Below, one piece after another: positions 36,204 through 45,585 of a DNA stretch of 64,000 nucleotides. The translations under genes and the position numbers were made by a program. Under the pieces are notes generated by a model. It made no database searches. It was not told the DNA's origin and was given only the letters and a program-made list of their open reading frames with translations. Position 1 is the stretch's first letter; every line of letters begins with the position of its first letter. Origin of the DNA: DATKUC01 sp964577375 (GTDB taxonomy: Bacteria; Spirochaetota; Spirochaetia; DSM-27196; DATKUC01); assembly GCA_964577375.1 (NCBI GenBank), contig CAZNYW010000007.1:35344-99343 (forward strand). Direction: 5' to 3'.

Positions 36204-36913
36204 TGCTGCGCTACTGCCTTTCCCCTGTTGCAGGAATATCCGGTCCTGTTGCAGACCGCATGTACCAACTCATGGAAACCCATTATGCCAACACCGACCG
36301 CAGCCGATTTTTCAAAGACCTCTCGGCGAAGACCGGGGTCCTGCTGTTGCTCGACGACCAAAAAGTACTCCGCGGCTTCTCCACCTATCTGGTGATTGAT
36401 GAGCCGAAGATAGCCGGGCGCATCCTTTTTTCGGGCGACACCGTTACCCAGAAGGAGTACTGGGGCAGCCCTGCACTGTTCTACGGCATCGGCGGCATCA
36501 TGGCGGAGGTGATGCGAAGCTGCTCGGATAACGTCCGGCCGTACTGGTTCTTGATTTCCAAGGGAATCAGGACCTACGGAATGCTGCCGCTATTCTTCAA
36601 ACGGTTCTGGCCCTCCCCGGAACCTTTCGACGCGGAGGATCTGAAGCGCAAGGTCGACATTCTTGCGGCCAAATGGTTTGGACCACTTTACTCTCGCGGG
36701 GACGGCATTATTCATGCACGGCAAGACTTTCTGACCGGTGAGCTGGCGACGACGCCTCAGCACAAGCAGAACGACCCGTTTGTTCGGTTCTTTCTGGAGC
36801 GCAATTCGGGATATGCAATGGGGGATGAGTTGGCCTGCCTCTGCGAGATCAGCCTCGACAACATCAGGTGCGCAGCTCAGAGGTTCGTAACCGCAGCAGG
36901 ACCTCGCGAATAA
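36203..36913 (+). CDS. Uncharacterised protein, possible acyltransferase fold
   Basis: The 236-residue protein starts at an ATG overlapping the preceding TGA by one base, behind AGGGAGG. It has no signal peptide or membrane segment. The opening (ADRMYQLMETHYANTDRSRFFKDLSAKTGVLLLLDD) and the strand-helix alternation resemble divergent GNAT-like proteins found beside radical SAM genes, but no catalytic motif is clear. Tight coupling to radical SAM B and the GNAT protein implies a shared pathway. Convergent with radical SAM C, 12 bases away. Confidence 0.65.
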   Translation: MLRYCLSPVAGISGPVADRMYQLMETHYANTDRSRFFKDLSAKTGVLLLLDDQKVLRGFSTYLVIDEPKIAGRILFSGDTVTQKEYWGSPALFYGIGGIMAEVMRSCSDNVRPYWFLISKGIRTYGMLPLFFKRFWPSPEPFDAEDLKRKVDILAAKWFGPLYSRGDGIIHARQDFLTGELATTPQHKQNDPFVRFFLERNSGYAMGDELACLCEISLDNIRCAAQRFVTAAGPRE

Positions 36914-36925
36914 CACAAGGGGAGT

Positions 36926-38254
36926 TTACGGATCCTCACCGAAGAGCATGCCCTCTTTTTTTCTGACTTCCTTTCTGAACAGCAGGCTGTAACGGGCGTA
37001 GTAGAGCAGCCGCGGTAGGGAGCGCATGTTCGTACGCAGGTCAAGAGCCCGTCGCAGAATGGATGGCACCGAGTTGAACCTCTTCCGGGCGGCCATGCCG
37101 GCCGCGGTCAGTGCTTCGGGACTCATGTTTTTCGGCACGAAGGCTGCATGGTTGAACCGGTAATCGGGATGGAGCCACCATTTGCCATCGAATAGCAGCC
37201 GGTCTTCTGCGGCGAAGTTGAGGTACAGGGGAGTCCCGGGATACGGAAGGAGAATATTGAACGCGGCGAAAGTGAAGCGGTTTCGCAACGCGAAGTCCAC
37301 TGTGTCTTCGATGGAGCTGATTGTGTCAAAATCGTGTCCCAGGGTAAAGGCGGCCCAGACCTGGAAGCCGTAGTCCTTCATGCGGCCGATCTGATCGCGG
37401 TAGGCGCTCTCGACGCCCCGATTGCTGCGCTGCTTATTCATCCACTCGATACTGCGCGAACGGATCGACTCAAAGCCCGCTACGAACCCGAGACAACCAC
37501 TCTGCTTCATCAGTGCGAGCAATTCGGTGTCCTCAGCCGCATCGAGGTTGATCTGGCTGACCCAGTGTACCTTGAGCGGAATGAGCTGCTTCAACAGCTC
37601 CTTCGCGGCTTCCCTGGAAGCTGTAAAATTATCATCCACAAAAAAGAGTAGCTTTCCGTCTCCGATTTCTTCTACGACTTCGGCAGTGGAACGCACGTGA
37701 TGACTGCTCTTGAAATAGCTTGCCGTGGCGCAGTAGAGACATGCATGCGGACAACCTCTCGAGAACTGGATCAGATTGACGGGAAGATACCGTTTTCCGG
37801 CATACAGTTCACGCCGCGGCACGGTGTGGTCCTGAGCTGGACCTCCGGTTCCCGCATACACTGACTTGAGGGTTCCCCTCTCCGCATCGACAAGCAGATC
37901 GGCCCAGCAGGATTCCGCGTCGCCGATACAAACAGAATCCGCATGTTCCGCCACCTCCTCGGGCAGCAGCGTGGCGTGCATCCCGCCCATAACAACCGGC
38001 ACTCCGCGTCGGCGGTATTCCGCCGCGATCTCGTAGGACCTGCGCGCCGTAAAAGTCTCCACGGTAATCGCGGCCAGGTCGGTGGGTTTGTCGAAAGGAA
38101 TGGACTCAAAACGATCGTCCCAGAGTGCCAGGCTGTGCCTCCGGGGCGTGAGACCGCCCAGTACGGCGAGGGAAAGCGGCTCCATGCGTCCTTCGTCGAT
38201 ATAGGCAGAATCTACCTGTCGACCAATCCTGGGCTTAATCAGCGTAATGTGCAT
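36926..38254 (-). CDS. B12-binding domain radical SAM protein C
   Basis: The 442-residue paralogue starts at MHITLIKPRIG, behind AGAGAAGAAG, inside the last codons of the GH3 gene (20-base overlap). B12-domain signature VVMGGMHATLLPEEVAEHAD; cluster ligands Cys168, Cys172 and Cys175 in SRGCPHACLYC; FFVDDNFT; then LGHDFD and the C-terminal block NMRSLPRLLYYARYSLLF. Overlap with gh3 makes it very likely to act on the same intermediate. Methylation, cyclisation or desaturation-like chemistry are possible. Confidence 0.88.
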   Translation of the reverse strand: MHITLIKPRIGRQVDSAYIDEGRMEPLSLAVLGGLTPRRHSLALWDDRFESIPFDKPTDLAAITVETFTARRSYEIAAEYRRRGVPVVMGGMHATLLPEEVAEHADSVCIGDAESCWADLLVDAERGTLKSVYAGTGGPAQDHTVPRRELYAGKRYLPVNLIQFSRGCPHACLYCATASYFKSSHHVRSTAEVVEEIGDGKLLFFVDDNFTASREAAKELLKQLIPLKVHWVSQINLDAAEDTELLALMKQSGCLGFVAGFESIRSRSIEWMNKQRSNRGVESAYRDQIGRMKDYGFQVWAAFTLGHDFDTISSIEDTVDFALRNRFTFAAFNILLPYPGTPLYLNFAAEDRLLFDGKWWLHPDYRFNHAAFVPKNMSPEALTAAGMAARKRFNSVPSILRRALDLRTNMRSLPRLLYYARYSLLFRKEVRKKEGMLFGEDP

Positions 38255-39863
38255 CTTCTTCTCTGCGAGGAAAACAATCTTCGATGTCCGTGCCAAGGTA
38301 GAGGCGCACCAGTTTGATGTCCCCCGCCTTTTTTCCTTTCTTCATCTGGAAGTCGTGAAAAATCCTGTTTCCTTCTCCCCGTACCGGGCGTATCTCCACC
38401 TCCTGCAGTTGCCCGAGCCTGCGGGCGTAGGCGTAGTGGAAGTTCTCAGCCAACAAGCGGTCTAATTCCGCACGCCTGGGAAGGGGCCTGTTTCCACCGT
38501 CGTAGAAGAGCCCGTAATGGTAGGAGCCGTCCAGGGTCAACGGAGCCAGCAGTGCAAAATCGGGTGTATCGCCGGCAAAGAGATTGTTTAGTACGCCTGC
38601 GGCGAAAAGTTCAGTTATCTTCTCCCCCACCAGGTCGCTGGTCCGTTCCCTCCCGAGGAACCGCAATACCGGGAGCTCACGATAAAACCCTTCGATACTT
38701 ACCCGGTCACCGAGTTTGTAGCGATAGAGCCCCCCCGAGGTGGTCAGGAGGGGCGAACATGACATCCCTGGCTCGAGCTCGTGAGCCTGTAGAACGTCGC
38801 CGGTTTCGGTAACGAACTCATAGAAGTGGGACCGGTAGGCCAGCACGCTTCCGCCGGCGGAGATCAATGGAAAGCTGACGATTCCCTCGGTGGCGAGCAG
38901 CCCTTTTCCCTGGATCGGGACTCCCGGGAAACGACGCTGCAGCGCTCCCGATAGTCTGCCGCTCTCCCCGTCTGTCCAGCAGGAGATCAGACTCAAGCGG
39001 GGCCATACGTGGGTGGTCCAGTCAGATTGTGCAAAGGCCCGGGAGAGCTGTGAAGCTCGCCCACGGTCAGAGCTCAGCCTCAGGTGCGGCAAGTTCTGCT
39101 CCTCCCTCGGCCAGGTGAGCATTCCGTCCCTGATGTTCTTCGTCAGGAGTTCCCTGTTCTCGTCGATATAGTCGGTGAGGATGGTAAGAAACGATGGGTT
39201 CCAGACAGAGATCAGACGCAAGCCCGGCGCTCGCAGGAGCAGAAGAGTGGTGACAAAGCGAAAGTTTTCCATTTCCCGTATGCCTCGAACCTGCTTTGGT
39301 ACCGGATAGATCGACTGCAGGATGCCGCCGAGCGGACCGAAATAATCGGAATCGTCCTCGAAACCGATCGGGATCGCACTTTCTTTCCAGTAGTACCAGT
39401 TGCCCAGGGGGGAAATAGACCAGTAGCTTGTTCCATTCTTCAGCGACCGATAGTTGGCGTACAGATCGGCCAGCCAGGGTTGAACTCCAGCCATAAACTC
39501 GCGCTGCAGACCCGCAGTATAGGGGATAAGTTTGCTTGCTCCGTCGGTGCCTCCCGTCGGCTCGAGCAGATTGACCCGTTCCTCCGTCAGTTGATGCTGT
39601 TCGCCTCGTATCATAGCTTCTACATAGGGTTCATAATCCTGGTAGCCTGTTATCGGAACCGCGTCGCGGAAATCTCGATATTCCCTCAGCCGGATGAACT
39701 TACAATCCTTGCCGAAGCGTGAGTTGCTGTTCTTTTTCAGAATTTGTCTGAGCTTCTGCTCCTGCACCGCGCGCATGTTCCCGCTATCCTTCAGGAATCG
39801 GGACGCGTTTGTCCGGCAGGCCAAGGCGATTATCCTGTTTGCCAGAAGCACCCGCACCGACAT
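38235..39863 (-). CDS. GH3 family acyl-acid amido synthetase
   Basis: The 542-residue protein is a bacterial member of the GH3 (auxin-responsive) family of the ANL adenylating superfamily. Motif blocks in order: NSRFGKDC and AVPITGYQDYEPYVEAMIRGE near residues 48-88; the phosphate-binding loop LEPTGGTDGASKLIPYT at 100-116; LLATEG near 323; and LYRYKLGDRVSIEGFY near 375. Plant GH3 enzymes adenylate a carboxylic acid (jasmonate, auxin, benzoates) and join it to an amino acid. By analogy this one should form an amide from a small or fatty carboxylic acid, in the cytoplasm. It starts 1 base after the stop of radical SAM D and overlaps C, so D-GH3-C form one operon. Confidence 0.88.
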   Translation of the reverse strand: MSVRVLLANRIIALACRTNASRFLKDSGNMRAVQEQKLRQILKKNSNSRFGKDCKFIRLREYRDFRDAVPITGYQDYEPYVEAMIRGEQHQLTEERVNLLEPTGGTDGASKLIPYTAGLQREFMAGVQPWLADLYANYRSLKNGTSYWSISPLGNWYYWKESAIPIGFEDDSDYFGPLGGILQSIYPVPKQVRGIREMENFRFVTTLLLLRAPGLRLISVWNPSFLTILTDYIDENRELLTKNIRDGMLTWPREEQNLPHLRLSSDRGRASQLSRAFAQSDWTTHVWPRLSLISCWTDGESGRLSGALQRRFPGVPIQGKGLLATEGIVSFPLISAGGSVLAYRSHFYEFVTETGDVLQAHELEPGMSCSPLLTTSGGLYRYKLGDRVSIEGFYRELPVLRFLGRERTSDLVGEKITELFAAGVLNNLFAGDTPDFALLAPLTLDGSYHYGLFYDGGNRPLPRRAELDRLLAENFHYAYARRLGQLQEVEIRPVRGEGNRIFHDFQMKKGKKAGDIKLVRLYLGTDIEDCFPRREEDAHYAD

Positions 39864-39864
39864 A

Positions 39865-41169
39865 TCACCCCAACTTCGCCCCCTGTTTCGAGCGTATCTC
39901 TTTGTGGGATACCAGATTGACCGTAAGAAAAGAAAAAAGGTTGGAGAGAGAGCGTGCGTTGTTCTTCATGTCGAACGCCCGGCCTATGATGTTCAGACCG
40001 GAATTGAACTCCTGCCTGGCATCGTAGCAGAGCTGTGCCAGTGTGTGACCGGCGATCTTTCTTGGGTGAAAGACCATTTCTCCATAGCGATACCCGCTGT
40101 CCAGCCACCAATGGCGGTAGTGCAGTCTGTTTTCACGTTCCAGCCGCTCGTAGAGCCGGGTTCTCGGAAAGGGCATGAGGGTATTGAAGTGGCACAAGGT
40201 AAACTTGTTCTTCAGAGCGAAACGAAGCGCATTCGCCACTGAGGATTCGTCATCTTCGTCATAGCCGAATACGAAAGAACCGCAGATCATAAGGCCTGCG
40301 TCCCGGAGCCGGCTCGTTGCTTCAGAATAATCCTTGTATCGCAAGTTACCTGTCTTGTTCATCTCTCTGAGATTTTCGCGGACCATCGATTCGAAGCCAA
40401 TGAACACCGCCATGCAGCCTGCGCGCTGCATGGATTGAAGAAGCCGGGGATTGAATGCCGCATCGACACTGATTTGACAGGCCCACCGTTTCTTCATCGA
40501 CTCCATCTCCCGCAGGAACCGCAGGAGGAACTCTTCGCCTAAGAGGAGGTTATCGTCGACAAACAACAGAAAATTGTTGTCAATCTGCGCGATCTCCTCC
40601 AGAACATCCCGCAGCGGACGCACCAGGAGCTTGTGTCTGTAGAATGAATGAATCGAACAGAAATCGCAGTCGTAGCGGCAGCCGCGACCGAGTTGTACCG
40701 GCAGCATGAACCCGTAGCGCTTCCCCTGGAAGATGTCGCGACGAAAACGGATTGTGACGGGGTTGGAGCATATACCTCCCTCATACCGAGGCGTGAGTCT
40801 TCGCTGGGCAAAGTCCCGAAGTACCAGAGGCCAAACGTTTTCCGCATCACCGGTAACGATAGCGTCTGCGTGCTCGCAGGCTTCATCAGGCAGCAATGTG
40901 GGGTGAATTCCGCCGAGGATTACCGGGACGCCGGATTCGCGGAAACGGTCTGCGATTTCGTACCCGCGCTTCGCCGTGAAGGTCTGCAGTGACAACGCCG
41001 CGAGATCGGTTTCTTCCGCGAAATCAATCCTTTCAAGCCTGTCGTCGAAAAAACGAATGTTCCATTCTGCAGGGGTATGGGCCGCCAACGCAGCGACCGC
41101 CAGGGGCTGCATGGTATCGGCCGCAATGTGACTTTCGAACAGATCGGGGTAAATGTAGGTAATCTTCAT
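39865..41169 (-). CDS. B12-binding domain radical SAM protein D
   Basis: The 434-residue paralogue has the B12-domain loop VILGGIHPTLLPDEACEHAD, cluster ligands Cys164, Cys168 and Cys171 (GRGCRYDCDFC), LFVDDNLLLG and FGYDEDDESS. The C-terminal block NNARSLSNLFSFLTVNL aligns with the equivalent end of C. GGGGAA precedes the ATG. It is first in the D-GH3-C operon and divergent, across 428 bases, from the membrane helix protein operon. Confidence 0.88.
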   Translation of the reverse strand: MKITYIYPDLFESHIAADTMQPLAVAALAAHTPAEWNIRFFDDRLERIDFAEETDLAALSLQTFTAKRGYEIADRFRESGVPVILGGIHPTLLPDEACEHADAIVTGDAENVWPLVLRDFAQRRLTPRYEGGICSNPVTIRFRRDIFQGKRYGFMLPVQLGRGCRYDCDFCSIHSFYRHKLLVRPLRDVLEEIAQIDNNFLLFVDDNLLLGEEFLLRFLREMESMKKRWACQISVDAAFNPRLLQSMQRAGCMAVFIGFESMVRENLREMNKTGNLRYKDYSEATSRLRDAGLMICGSFVFGYDEDDESSVANALRFALKNKFTLCHFNTLMPFPRTRLYERLERENRLHYRHWWLDSGYRYGEMVFHPRKIAGHTLAQLCYDARQEFNSGLNIIGRAFDMKNNARSLSNLFSFLTVNLVSHKEIRSKQGAKLG

Positions 41170-41597
41170 TCATTTCCCCTGACTCGCACATTGTACCTGA
41201 TCCTGATTCGAAGCGTAAGGCCCGAAGCATTGCTGAAAAGTGGAGCGGGACCGGCCATGAAACTCCTGCTACTTGTCCGGCGGGATTATTTCCACTATTA
41301 TTCATTACAGCTACCAGCACTACACACTCAAGCGAAGCGGCTTTGTTCTTATCAGGACACCTTGTTCAGTGAGTAAGGATCAGGCAGTGCTATCGATGAG
41401 AAACAGGTTCACTACCTTCGCTTGTGTCTGGCTGTACTCCTCCGAGCAAATTGTCTCCGCAGGTTCCAGCATTGGGCCAACGGGGCGCTTCCGCGTAAGA
41501 CCTTGTACAACCGTGGTACATTGCGCGCTCCGGTTCTGTCGGCCCCAGCCGAGATCACATCCGCCCGGGAGTCCAGGCGAAGCAGGGGAACAAACCG
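41170..41597. other. Divergent intergenic region inside the island
   Basis: These 428 bases separate two outward operons and should hold both promoters. I see no -35/-10 pair of good quality, no riboswitch-like fold (including cobalamin type) and no credible small ORF for a precursor peptide. Confidence 0.4.
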
Positions 41598-42317
41598 ATG
41601 AGGAAGGGGGAAGGAGCTCTAAGACGCTCCTTTGAAGAGTTACACCTATCAGGCCCGCAGCGGCTCGCCATTCTGTTTGGTGACTACATCCCGATTCTGC
41701 ATGTGCTCGTCATTTCGGGCACCTTTATTGTTCCCGGTCTTGCCGTAGGATATCGGCTGTGCCTCGCAGTTGCAGTCCTTTTCCTGCTGCCGCCGGTGCT
41801 CGCACGATGCATTCTTTTTCTCTGGCCAATTTGCAATGAGTACATCGCGCCGACTTCCCGGGACTACTTCGTATGGTGGTATGTGCTGAATCTGCAAATT
41901 CTCTTCTGCCGGTTGACGTTTCTTGAGGAAGCCATGCGGATAGTGCCCGGCCTCTATGCTGCGTGGTTGCGTCTGTGGGGCTCACGTGTTGGTTCCTTCA
42001 CCTACTGGGGGCCGGGTCTGCAAATTATCGATAGAAGTTTCCTCGATATTGGCGACGGCGTCGTTTTCGGAGCCGGGGTCCGAGTAGTTGCTCACCTGGT
42101 TGCGGCCAACGAAAAGGGAGGGCTACAGCTCATATTATCGAGGATACGGATCGGGCACCGGGCGACCATCGGAGGATATTCGCTTCTCACCGCTGGAACG
42201 CGAATCGAAGTCGATGAGCATACCAAGGCGTTTCTCATATCACCACCTTTCAGCCATTGGAAAGGAGGAAAGAGGGTTTCGCAGGAGGTGAAATCCTCTC
42301 CGGATGACGATGGGTGA
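41598..42317 (+). CDS. Membrane protein with C-terminal left-handed beta-helix (hexapeptide acyltransferase-like)
   Basis: The 239-residue protein has two or three membrane segments between about residues 28 and 125 (YIPILHVLVISGTFIVPGLA, LCLAVAVLFLLPPVLARCIL). A hexapeptide-repeat region from about 150 to 215 follows (LDIGDGVVFGAGVRV, IRIGHRATIGGYSLLTAGTRIEV). This layout resembles the membrane-plus-helix modules of NeuD/Pls-like O- or N-acyltransferases. The helix is short and a catalytic His is not certain (His163 in VVAHLVA is a candidate). It probably acts at the inner membrane on the cluster's product. Its end overlaps the amidohydrolase start by 14 bases. Confidence 0.7.
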   Translation: MRKGEGALRRSFEELHLSGPQRLAILFGDYIPILHVLVISGTFIVPGLAVGYRLCLAVAVLFLLPPVLARCILFLWPICNEYIAPTSRDYFVWWYVLNLQILFCRLTFLEEAMRIVPGLYAAWLRLWGSRVGSFTYWGPGLQIIDRSFLDIGDGVVFGAGVRVVAHLVAANEKGGLQLILSRIRIGHRATIGGYSLLTAGTRIEVDEHTKAFLISPPFSHWKGGKRVSQEVKSSPDDDG

Positions 42318-43290
42318 GCCTCTCAGAATAGACACACACGTACATGTTGCGGATGCTCGCTCCTTCAGGGCCGCGCCTGCGGGCCGCAGAATGTTGCCGT
42401 TCATGCTGCGCCGGGCGCGCGCCGGCCGCTCGGCGCCCAAACAATTTGTTGACCCTAACGAAGAACAGTCTTCGACCCTTGCACGCTGGATTCGGGAAAG
42501 TTCGCTGGATCGCGTGATCCTGCTGGCCCTGGACGGGGTCTACGATTACGGCGGGAATCTAGTTCCCGAGCTTACGAGGCTCATGGTCGACAACGATTTT
42601 GTCCGGGAGTTTGCCGGCAGTCAGCCGGAGTTCCTGTTCGGAGCGAGCATACACCCGTACCGAAAGGAAGCGGTCAAAGAGCTGGAGCGCTTCGTCGGCC
42701 TCGGAGCATGTGTTGTCAAGTGGATACCGTCGAGTCAGCACATAGAACCCGACAATCCCAGATGTTACCCGTTCTATGAAGCCCTTGCTCACTACGGCAT
42801 CCCTCTGCTCTCCCACACCGGCGTCGAACACACGCTCGGAAGCGGCCTTGCACACTATAATCACCCCCGACGACTTATCCCGGCCCTCAAAGCCGGCGCA
42901 AAGGTTATTGCTGCCCATTGTGGTGCGCACTTTTTCCTATACGAGCCTTCATATTTCGACGCCTGGGCCAGGTTAGCCAGGGAATATGAGAATATGTTCG
43001 GTGATCTCAGTGCCTTTCCGGTTGTTACCCGCGCCCGCTATGTACGCAGGATATTCAGGGACAAGGTACTCATGGGCAAAGTTCTCTATGGGTCTGACTA
43101 CCCCTCGGTTCCTTCGCCCTACTGGTGCTGGCAGCTCGGTCCCGCAGGAATGCGGGAAATGGCCATGCTTGCCAACCCCCTTGAGCGGAACCTGCGGATG
43201 ATGAAAGCGCTTGGAATGTCCGAAAAAGTTTTCAAGAATGTAAATCAGGTCTTCTCGACCCTACCGGAGGTGAGAACACATGCGCAATAG
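42304..43290 (+). CDS. Amidohydrolase-2 family metal-dependent hydrolase
   Basis: The 328-residue TIM-barrel protein has the metal-ligand set of the amidohydrolase-2 branch: DTHVHV at the start, KWIPSSQ in the middle, LSHTGVEH, IAAHCGAHFF and YGSDYPS with the final Asp. This branch hydrolyses amides or decarboxylates aromatic acids. In a cluster with an amide-forming GH3 enzyme it might trim or decarboxylate an intermediate. It overlaps the genes on both sides (14 and 11 bases), so it belongs to the operon. Confidence 0.85.
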   Translation: MTMGEPLRIDTHVHVADARSFRAAPAGRRMLPFMLRRARAGRSAPKQFVDPNEEQSSTLARWIRESSLDRVILLALDGVYDYGGNLVPELTRLMVDNDFVREFAGSQPEFLFGASIHPYRKEAVKELERFVGLGACVVKWIPSSQHIEPDNPRCYPFYEALAHYGIPLLSHTGVEHTLGSGLAHYNHPRRLIPALKAGAKVIAAHCGAHFFLYEPSYFDAWARLAREYENMFGDLSAFPVVTRARYVRRIFRDKVLMGKVLYGSDYPSVPSPYWCWQLGPAGMREMAMLANPLERNLRMMKALGMSEKVFKNVNQVFSTLPEVRTHAQ

Positions 43291-44428
43291 TGCGTGGCGA
43301 CTGCCCTGGCGCAACGAGATGGTTCCGCATGCAGTAATCGATGTGGTGCGCGACTGCAACATTACCTGCCGTGCCTGCATCAATATCAAATCTGCGATTC
43401 CGCCTAAGTCTCTGAAAGTCGTAGAGTCCGAACTGGACAAGCTCTTGAAACTTCGCCGTCTGAGTTCCGTAAGTATTTTCGGCGGCGAAGTCTCTATGCA
43501 CCCCCATCTGTTCGAGATAATCAAAGCCGCCAGGTCTCATGGCATCGAGGTTGAACTTCTCAGTAACGGTTTGGAAGTCGACGAGCAGATGTGCGCTCGC
43601 CTGAAAGAGGCCGGGCTGACGATTATCTATTTCCACATCGAACGCGGGCAGCGGCGAAGGGATCTTCCCGAAGAACACACCTCTCGGGATATCAACAGAC
43701 TGAGACTCGAGAAGGCGACTATCGCGGCACAGACCGGTCTGGACGTCGGAATGACCGTGACTGCATATCCCACAGAACGCGAGGACGTGCGCGATACAAT
43801 AGACCTCGTTCTGAGGACGCCGGAAATCAACTACCTGCTTATAACTCTTTATCGGGACACCAGTGGGATCGAGTCTCTTCGCGGAAACATCGATGACGGA
43901 TTCAGTGGAATCGGGACTCCACCGCCGAAGGAAACGAGACAGAGCTCTCGCGAGATTGCGAAATGGATGCGCGAGGAATTCGGGTTCGAGCCTTTCGGCT
44001 TTATGGGCACCAACCTGGATTCCGAAGACCCAAGATGGTTGTCCTATCTTGTTGGTGCCGTATACAACAAGGATGGCAGTCACTATGTTGCACATGTCAC
44101 ACCAAGTCTGCTGGAGAAAGGTGCGTTGGCCTTTTCACGTCTCCTGAAGGGCCGGTACCCGATGTACCTGGAACAGAACCCTGAACAGTTTCGAAGACAA
44201 CTTATATTGAACGGTATGCTTGGCGGAACACGAACCTCCGCCCATGAACTCGCCGAACGGGCAAGGGTTCCCGGTGCCCGCCTGACAGCCAAGCGACTGC
44301 TTTACCAGAATCTCGCAGAATTGACGGCAGATGGCAGGCTCGTTTATTGCAGATGGTGCCCTGATGCCGTCCTGAAAGGAGGCTCCCTGGTGCCCGTGTG
44401 CGTTGCAGACAGAGTTACATCAGAGTGA
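43280..44428 (+). CDS. Radical SAM protein E with C-terminal Cys motif
   Basis: A 382-residue enzyme unlike A-D: no B12 domain, and cluster ligands close to the N-terminus, Cys26, Cys30 and Cys33 (RDCNITCRACINI). The GGE motif is in IFGGEVSMHP. A C-terminal YCRWCPDAVLKGGSLVPVC carries three further Cys that could bind an auxiliary iron-sulphur cluster. Layout is similar to HpnH- or SPASM-like enzymes. A strong GGAGGTGA site lies 7 bases before ATG. Its stop overlaps the next start (GTGA). Substrate unknown. Confidence 0.86.
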   Translation: MRNSAWRLPWRNEMVPHAVIDVVRDCNITCRACINIKSAIPPKSLKVVESELDKLLKLRRLSSVSIFGGEVSMHPHLFEIIKAARSHGIEVELLSNGLEVDEQMCARLKEAGLTIIYFHIERGQRRRDLPEEHTSRDINRLRLEKATIAAQTGLDVGMTVTAYPTEREDVRDTIDLVLRTPEINYLLITLYRDTSGIESLRGNIDDGFSGIGTPPPKETRQSSREIAKWMREEFGFEPFGFMGTNLDSEDPRWLSYLVGAVYNKDGSHYVAHVTPSLLEKGALAFSRLLKGRYPMYLEQNPEQFRRQLILNGMLGGTRTSAHELAERARVPGARLTAKRLLYQNLAELTADGRLVYCRWCPDAVLKGGSLVPVCVADRVTSE

Positions 44429-45585
44429 TCGGCCCCGCTTCTGGCGGCGAAACAGTGTGTGTTCTGTATGACTCCAGAACAATGGAAAACCTCGATTGGC
44501 CCGATGACGATAACGGCCGGAGGGCTAAAGAGTACCTGCTTCCTTTGATGAGAAATGGCGTCGAAAGGTACATCAGAAACATCAAAACGAAATTGTATGT
44601 TCTAAGAGTGGACGATCTTGTGTTGCCGCTGACGGTGAACGAATCGGAATACAATACGAGCTATGCCTGTTCTTTCTATGATTTCTACATCAGCTACCTG
44701 GTCACCGAATTGAAGTGGCTCAATAAGCCATGGGTGGAGACTATTCTGACGATGGCACTGAAGTTTACCGGTCAAATCTTCAAGGTATTCAAAATAAACA
44801 AAGCGGTTTGCGTCAACAACTGGTTATTTTCTACGTTCGTTTATCCGCAGCTTTCAACGGAGCAGATTACGAGTGTAACGGAGTTTCTGAAACAGCGGTT
44901 TCCCCATCACCTGATCGTATTCAGGGCTCTGAATACCCGCATCTACGGGCAATTGCTGAACAATCTGCTCGAATGCTCGTATGAAAGACTTGCCGGCAGA
45001 CGTATCTTCATCGTCGATAAGACGTCAAAAGGAAACAAAAAGAATCTCAAGAATGATCGAGTGTTGGCCGGAAGATCGCCGTATCACGTAATCGATAAGA
45101 TTCACGTACGGAAAGCGGAAGTCCCGAGGCTCGCGGAGTTGTACGATCTGCTCTACCTTCAGAAATACTCACGCGTGAATCAACAGTATACAAGCGAATT
45201 TTTCGAGCTCGTCCTGGATTCCACAACATTCAAGCTAAAGGCGCTCAAGAAAGAAGATACCATCGATGCGGTAGTTGTCTATGCATATTCCCGCGATGCA
45301 ATGACAGTGCCGCTCATTGGGTATGATACGACGGTGCCAAAGGAAACGGGGCTCTATCGACTGTGTTCAAATATCATGTTCAGCGAAGCAAGAAGCCTGG
45401 GATTGACGTTGAATCTAAGCGCAGGAGTGGCAACTTTCAAAAAAACGCGCGGGGCAATGGCTGACACCGAGTACTATGCAGTCTACTACGCCCATCTGTC
45501 CCCGTACAGACGGGTATTCTGGAGGCTATTCAGCAGCATCATCAATAGATATGCGCTCAGGGTGATGAAGACGTTCGATGTATAA
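44425..45585 (+). CDS. Uncharacterised protein, possible GNAT-like acyltransferase
   Basis: The 386-residue protein starts with GTG at 44425 overlapping the radical SAM E stop. No strong ribosome site is visible; an ATG at 44482 (MENLDWPDDD) is an alternative. There is no signal peptide or membrane helix. The C-terminal half has a GNAT-like order (DAVVVYAYSRDAMTVPLIGYDT, then SNIMFSEARSLGLTLNLSAGVATFKKTRGA), as in FemAB/GNAT-type proteins. The DNA here is the most AT-rich of the island (27 G+C in 60 at 44521-44580, against 38 in 60 at 53401-53460 in clpB), suggesting a different origin. Confidence 0.62.
   Translation: MIGPASGGETVCVLYDSRTMENLDWPDDDNGRRAKEYLLPLMRNGVERYIRNIKTKLYVLRVDDLVLPLTVNESEYNTSYACSFYDFYISYLVTELKWLNKPWVETILTMALKFTGQIFKVFKINKAVCVNNWLFSTFVYPQLSTEQITSVTEFLKQRFPHHLIVFRALNTRIYGQLLNNLLECSYERLAGRRIFIVDKTSKGNKKNLKNDRVLAGRSPYHVIDKIHVRKAEVPRLAELYDLLYLQKYSRVNQQYTSEFFELVLDSTTFKLKALKKEDTIDAVVVYAYSRDAMTVPLIGYDTTVPKETGLYRLCSNIMFSEARSLGLTLNLSAGVATFKKTRGAMADTEYYAVYYAHLSPYRRVFWRLFSSIINRYALRVMKTFDV

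Noticed and set aside
41170..41597. Possible precursor-peptide gene or cobalamin riboswitch near the radical SAM genes
   Set aside because: No short frame with a good ribosome site and no recognisable B12-box or conserved fold could be seen.
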